From NCBI GenBank assembly GCA_012797215.1, contig JAAZPN010000072.1:1-10095 (forward strand): DNA of 10,095 nucleotides, written 5' to 3'. Shown here piece by piece: positions 6,660-10,095 of this stretch. Both the position numbers and the translations under genes were made by a program. The DNA is from Chloroflexota bacterium. GTDB taxonomy: Bacteria; Chloroflexota; Anaerolineae; Anaerolineales; Anaerolineaceae. The notes beneath the pieces were generated by a model. That model saw only the letters and a program-made list of their open reading frames with translations, did no database searches and was not told the DNA's origin. Position 1 is the stretch's first letter. Each line of letters starts with the position of its first letter.

Positions 6660-8029
6660 TGTCTAAAGTACTCTCCTCGTTCCTCAAAATCCTTGAAGGC
6701 ATCGTAGCTGGTTCCGCCCGGTGAAAGCAATACTGCATCGCCTTCCCTTGCAAGTTCCGCAGCTTTTTGCACCGCTTCCTGCAGGCTTTCGCAGCGGGTA
6801 ATGGTCTGTAAACTTTCGTTTGGTTTTATTGGTCCAAGCGCTTTCTGGATTAATTCCGCGGCTTCGCCAAACAAAACCACGTCCCGCACGCGCTTGTGCG
6901 TCAGCTCTGCCAGCTTTTCCCAGGGCAAGTCCTTATCCCTGCCGCCCAACAACAGAACAAGCGGGCTGTCAAAGGACTCCAGCGCGGCCAAAGTGCGCTC
7001 AGGGGCGGTAGCAATTGAATCGTTGTACCAATCCGCGCCGCGAGCGTTCCGTACAAACTCCAGCCTGTGTGGGACTCCGGTAAAGTCTTCCACAGCGCTC
7101 TGAATTGCTGGCAGCGCCAACGAAGCCGCAGCGGCAGCAGCGCAAGCTGCCAGAACGTTGCTGATGTTGTGCTGCCCACGCAATTGAATCCAATCCAGAG
7201 GCAGCATTTTGAGCTGCTGCCGGTCAATCTGCAGCCAGATAGAGTCTTTCTGGATGTAGGTGCCGTTCTGATTCCCGTCAGGGCGATTGAAACCGAAACT
7301 AATCAGGTCGCTCTTCAACTGCGTTGAAAGGTCCCACGAGCCGGCATCATCACGATTCAGCACTGCCACATCACCCTGATGCTGGTAATGCAAAATGCGG
7401 GCTTTGGCTGCTGTATAAGCCTGCATGGTTCCATGTCTATCCAGATGGTTCGGGGTGATGTTCAGGACCACCGCTACCTGCGGAGAAACTGTCATCAGCT
7501 CAAGCTGGAAGCTGGAAAGCTCGAGGATAACCAGGTCGTCTTCATGCATTTCCGCAACCTGGTCTATCAAGGGATTGCCGATATTGCCGCCGACCCAGGC
7601 GCGGCGCGGGCTGTTTTTCATCTCGTAATACATACGCGCCATCAATCCAAGCAGGGCAGTGGTGGTGGTTTTTCCCGCTGAACCGGTGATGCCTACGATG
7701 GGAGCCGGACAGGCTTCCATAAACACCTGCGAATCATTGGAAAGCTTTATCCCCCGGCGGGATGCTTCCTGCAAAAAGGGAATGTTGAGCGGTACACCGC
7801 CAGAAACGCAAACTAAATCCGCGCCTTCTAGCAATTCCATCGGATGGCTGCCCAGGCAGAGTTCCACGCCGCGTTCCTGCAGAGACAGCGCGTCTGCCGA
7901 TAACGCTTCGGGACCGTGCAAGTCTGTAAGCACCACGCGCGCTTTCTGACCCACTAGGTAGCTTGAGAGAGCGGTTCCCTGGCGGGCGGCTCCCAGAACG
8001 ATGACTTTTTTATCCATCCAGTCTTTCAT
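6641..8029 (-). CDS. murD: UDP-MurNAc-L-Ala--D-Glu ligase MurD
   Basis: MurD adds D-glutamate to UDP-MurNAc-L-Ala in the cytoplasm at the expense of ATP. The 462-residue product has an N-terminal Rossmann-like domain (VLGAARQG, 11-18), the ATP loop GITGSAGKTTTT (113-124), LELSSFQLE (169-177), NITPNHLDRHG (190-200), YTAAK with the Lys expected to be carbamylated (K209), the central RGQHNISN (284-291), and a C-terminal domain with GVPHRLEF, YNDSIATAPERT (335-346), LLGGRDKDLP and LLSPGGTSYDAF. The LSPGG.S.D ending distinguishes MurD from the other Mur ligases. Two starts are possible: ATG 8029, with AGGA five bases upstream, and ATG 8035, which would form a 4-base ATGA overlap with the mraY stop; I chose 8029 because of the AGGA spacing. 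A longer open frame to 8119 runs antiparallel to nothing but overlaps mraY coding and has no support. One substitution is noted: Ile339 at a usually lysine position in the NDSKAT motif. Confidence 0.95.
   Translation of the reverse strand: MKDWMDKKVIVLGAARQGTALSSYLVGQKARVVLTDLHGPEALSADALSLQERGVELCLGSHPMELLEGADLVCVSGGVPLNIPFLQEASRRGIKLSNDSQVFMEACPAPIVGITGSAGKTTTTALLGLMARMYYEMKNSPRRAWVGGNIGNPLIDQVAEMHEDDLVILELSSFQLELMTVSPQVAVVLNITPNHLDRHGTMQAYTAAKARILHYQHQGDVAVLNRDDAGSWDLSTQLKSDLISFGFNRPDGNQNGTYIQKDSIWLQIDRQQLKMLPLDWIQLRGQHNISNVLAACAAAAAASLALPAIQSAVEDFTGVPHRLEFVRNARGADWYNDSIATAPERTLAALESFDSPLVLLLGGRDKDLPWEKLAELTHKRVRDVVLFGEAAELIQKALGPIKPNESLQTITRCESLQEAVQKAAELAREGDAVLLSPGGTSYDAFKDFEERGEYFRQWVNAL
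6673..6678 (-). promoter_or_regulatory. Possible ribosome binding site of ftsW
   Basis: GAGGAG lies inside the end of murD, 13 bases before the ATG at 6659. The spacing is longer than usual, which leaves open the GTG at 6644, itself preceded by GGTGA seven bases upstream. Confidence 0.4.
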
Positions 8030-8031
8030 AA

Positions 8032-9027
8032 TCATCCTAAAAAGGTGAGAGCGAAACCGAGCATTGCCCCGATAAGGCCAATCAACCAAAAGCGCATCAC
8101 AATCTGGTTCTCCTGCCAACCCAGCATTTCGAAGTGATGATGGATAGGTGACTTTTTGAACACACGCTTACCGTGGGTCAGCTTAAAGTAGGAAACCTGA
8201 ATGATGACGCTGAGCAATTCCGAAACAGGGATAATGGCGATAAGTGGAAGGAAAACCCAGCGCCCGGTCATCAGCGCGACCACTGCTAACATCGCGCCCA
8301 AAGCCTGGGAGCCGGTATCTCCCATCATGAGTTCAGCTGGCTTCACGTTGAACCACAAGAAACCTGCCAACGCGCCAACGATGCAGAAGCAGAAACGCGC
8401 CAGATAGACTTGACCCTGAAAGATAGCGATGATGCCGTACATGCCGAACATAGTCATGCAAATCATGCCAGCGAGACCATCAATTCCGTCTGTGAAGTTC
8501 ACCGCGTTCGCCATCGCGACGATAATGAATGCCGCTATCGGAATGTACCACCACCCAAGGTTCAGCGGAACCGCGGAGGTCGGCCAGTATAAATTGGGGA
8601 CAATCAGCAGTTCTTTAAGGCTGTACGCAATGGCAATGGCAACAACAGCTTGCAGCGCGAACTTGGTGCGCGCGCTCATGCCCAAACCACGACGAGGACC
8701 GCGAATACCTTCCCAGTCATCTACCGCGCCAATCAGCGCGAACAGCCAGAGGGTTGCCAGCGGGACAAAAATGGATGAACCAAACAGCCGTGACCCAAAC
8801 AGCGAGACCGCATTCAGGATGACGGTCAGGATGGTAATCGGGATCAGGAACATGAAACCGCCCATGGTGGGGGTGTTCATCTTCGCCAAGTGGGATTCCG
8901 GCACATCCATGCTGATAATCTTGCCGATTTTCAGGTGCTTTAATAGCTTGATGAATGGCGAACCCCAAATCACCGTAAGCAAGAAACTGAAACCGCTGAT
9001 GGCTATTGCCAGGGATGATCCACGCAT
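8032..9027 (-). CDS. mraY: Phospho-N-acetylmuramoyl-pentapeptide-transferase MraY
   Basis: MraY is the integral membrane enzyme that transfers phospho-MurNAc-pentapeptide from UDP to undecaprenyl phosphate, giving lipid I on the inner face of the membrane. The 331-residue protein has the family hallmarks in order: PTMGGFMFL (53-61), the Asp pair in GAVDDWEG (D103, D104), NAVNFTDGIDGLAG (174-187), MMGDTGSQALG with D237, and the cytoplasmic loop SPIHHHFEMLGW (293-304). About ten hydrophobic segments are visible, as expected. Length is close to that of Gram-positive MraY and shorter than E. coli (360). The ATG at 9027 shares its first base with the murF stop and is preceded by GGAGG ten bases upstream, so translation is probably coupled to murF. 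All three catalytic Asp positions and the HHH element are intact, so the enzyme should be active. WecA-type transferases lack the SPIHHHFE form of this loop. Confidence 0.97.
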   Translation of the reverse strand: MRGSSLAIAISGFSFLLTVIWGSPFIKLLKHLKIGKIISMDVPESHLAKMNTPTMGGFMFLIPITILTVILNAVSLFGSRLFGSSIFVPLATLWLFALIGAVDDWEGIRGPRRGLGMSARTKFALQAVVAIAIAYSLKELLIVPNLYWPTSAVPLNLGWWYIPIAAFIIVAMANAVNFTDGIDGLAGMICMTMFGMYGIIAIFQGQVYLARFCFCIVGALAGFLWFNVKPAELMMGDTGSQALGAMLAVVALMTGRWVFLPLIAIIPVSELLSVIIQVSYFKLTHGKRVFKKSPIHHHFEMLGWQENQIVMRFWLIGLIGAMLGFALTFLG

Positions 9028-10095
9028 CAGGAAACAACCTCCAGACTTGCCACGATCAGGTCCATGCGCATGGCATGGGAACCTTTAATCAAGGCAATAT
9101 CATGTACTTTTAAGTTATCTTTGAGGTAGAGGGCAGCTTCGCTTTGGTCAGAGAACCAATGAATTTTGCTTGGCGAAAAACCACTCTCAATCGCGGTCTT
9201 TTGCGTTTTTAGACTGCGCTGACCAACGAGCACTATTTCATCCGCTATCTGAGCCGCGCGAATGCCGACCCTTTGGTGCCCGTCTTCCTCGTATTGACCC
9301 AGCTCCAGCATGTCGCCTAGAACTGCGACTTTCCTTCCGGTCAGGTCATCCAATAGGTTAAGAGCCGCGAGGGTGGAATCTGGAGAGGCATTGTAAGTGT
9401 CATCAATCAATAACGCGCCCGAAGCGGTCTGTGTGGTGGCAATCCGAAGTTGAAGATTGCTGGTCTTAAGGGCATAGAAAATCCAATCCCACGAGAAACC
9501 AAGGCTGAGCGCAGAGGCAGCGGAGCGCAGCATAGTGTAGACAGAATGCCGGCCAATCAAGGGGGCAGTCAGGTAGAAAGAGTCTTCCTGGTGGTGGATG
9601 CGGCAGCGGATGCCCTCCAGACCCATGCTCTCGATTTGGTCAGCCCAAAGGTCAGCCTGTGGGCAGAGCCCGTAGGTAAAAACGCGCGCTTTGGTCTTGG
9701 CGGCCATAGCAAGCACACGTTCGTCGTCGTAATTAAGAATGGCCACGCCCACTGGCGCGGCTGGGAGCGCCTGCACGAGCTCAGATTTGCCTTCCGCGAT
9801 GACTTCGATTGAACCAGCGCGTTCAGCGTGCACCGTGCCTATGTTCGTCACAATTCCAATCTGGGGGCGAGCAATATCGCAGAGCAGTTTGATTTCTCCG
9901 GGAACGTAGAAACCCATCTCCAATACCGCGACCTCGTGCTCCTGGGTGAGCTTCAACAGCGATAGTGGCATTCCGATTTCGTTATTCATGTTGCCTGGAT
10001 TTTTAAGCGTAACCAGGCGCTTGGAGAGTACGTTTGCTGTCAATTCTTTGGTGGAGGACTTGCCAACGCTGCCAGTAATCCCAATCACCTTGATA
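9027..10095 (-). CDS. murF: UDP-MurNAc-tripeptide--D-Ala-D-Ala ligase MurF, 5' end missing
   Basis: MurF is the cytoplasmic ATP-dependent ligase that adds the D-Ala-D-Ala dipeptide to UDP-MurNAc-tripeptide, the last soluble step of peptidoglycan precursor synthesis. The visible 356 codons start at the ATP-binding loop (GITGSVGKSS, about 10061-10085) and continue through NMNNEIGMP, LEMG, NIGTVHAER with a following EGKSE Lys (likely the carbamylated Lys of Mur ligases), then the C-terminal domain with DDTYNASPDST, VLGDMLELG and KGSHAMRMD. A full MurF is about 450-470 residues, so roughly 100 N-terminal residues (the UDP-substrate domain) lie beyond the right edge. The GTG at 10088 falls just before the ATP loop and is not a credible start, because the frame stays open to the edge. 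The stop overlaps the mraY start by one base (TGATG). The usual HN..N element of the central domain reads HSVYT here. MurE, MurC or FolC are excluded by the YNASPDS and GDMLELG blocks and by the context. Confidence 0.96.
   Translation of the reverse strand, partial: IKVIGITGSVGKSSTKELTANVLSKRLVTLKNPGNMNNEIGMPLSLLKLTQEHEVAVLEMGFYVPGEIKLLCDIARPQIGIVTNIGTVHAERAGSIEVIAEGKSELVQALPAAPVGVAILNYDDERVLAMAAKTKARVFTYGLCPQADLWADQIESMGLEGIRCRIHHQEDSFYLTAPLIGRHSVYTMLRSAASALSLGFSWDWIFYALKTSNLQLRIATTQTASGALLIDDTYNASPDSTLAALNLLDDLTGRKVAVLGDMLELGQYEEDGHQRVGIRAAQIADEIVLVGQRSLKTQKTAIESGFSPSKIHWFSDQSEAALYLKDNLKVHDIALIKGSHAMRMDLIVASLEVVS
9038..9042 (-). promoter_or_regulatory. Ribosome binding site of mraY
   Basis: A full GGAGG lies within the last codons of murF, ten bases before the ATG at 9027. 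It supports this start and termination-reinitiation coupling with murF. Confidence 0.7.

Noticed and set aside
8429..9088. Plus-strand open frame of 219 codons opposite mraY
   Set aside because: It is the antisense of a clearly conserved MraY gene, has no ribosome site that stands out, and its low-complexity Ser/Ala/Pro/Met composition is what antisense of hydrophobic codons yields.
9450..9812. Plus-strand open frame of 120 codons opposite murF
   Set aside because: Fully antisense to conserved MurF sequence and without recognisable motifs.
1..10095. Search for a defence system, mobile element, CRISPR array or regulatory RNA
   Set aside because: Nearly every base belongs to housekeeping cell-wall or division genes on one strand; no repeats, integrase, transposase or structured intergenic region were visible.

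Overview
The whole window is a dense piece of a dcw (division and cell wall) cluster, with every gene on the minus strand, so transcription runs from the right edge (10095) to the left edge (1). In transcription order it holds murF (5' end cut off by the window), mraY, murD, ftsW, murG, a small five-segment membrane protein that resembles CvpA, murC, murB, ddl and ftsQ (3' end cut off). The backbone order murF-mraY-murD-ftsW-murG-murC-ddl-ftsQ is the classical one; murB between murC and ddl and the membrane gene between murG and murC are additions to it.

The sequence suggests a bacterium of the Chloroflexota, probably class Anaerolineae. This is an inference from remembered family resemblance (the MurF DDTYNASPDST block, the MurG GGTGGGVYPAL start and the FtsW SSRALFEGSFQPSE segment) and from the gene order; no search was possible. 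Base composition looks even and moderately GC-rich throughout, with no sign of a horizontally acquired block.

The genes form one pathway. MurB completes UDP-MurNAc, MurC, MurD and MurF add L-Ala, D-Glu and the D-Ala-D-Ala dipeptide made by Ddl, MraY loads the product onto undecaprenyl phosphate (lipid I), MurG adds GlcNAc (lipid II), and FtsW polymerises lipid II at the division site together with a partner PBP, while FtsQ belongs to the divisome complex that controls septal synthesis. MurE and MurA are not in the window; murE would be expected just upstream of murF.

Spacing is extreme: neighbours overlap by 1 to 80 bases or are separated by at most 16 bases, and there is no room for an internal promoter or terminator outside coding sequence. 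No RNA gene, mobile element, CRISPR array, attachment site or repeat was seen. No non-coding stretch longer than 16 bases exists.

There is no evident new system here. The points most worth a second look are a MurG in which two normally invariant motifs are changed (catalytic-loop His to Gly, and HEQN to VPDI), the extra CvpA-like membrane gene embedded between murG and murC, and an unusually long ftsW-murG overlap.
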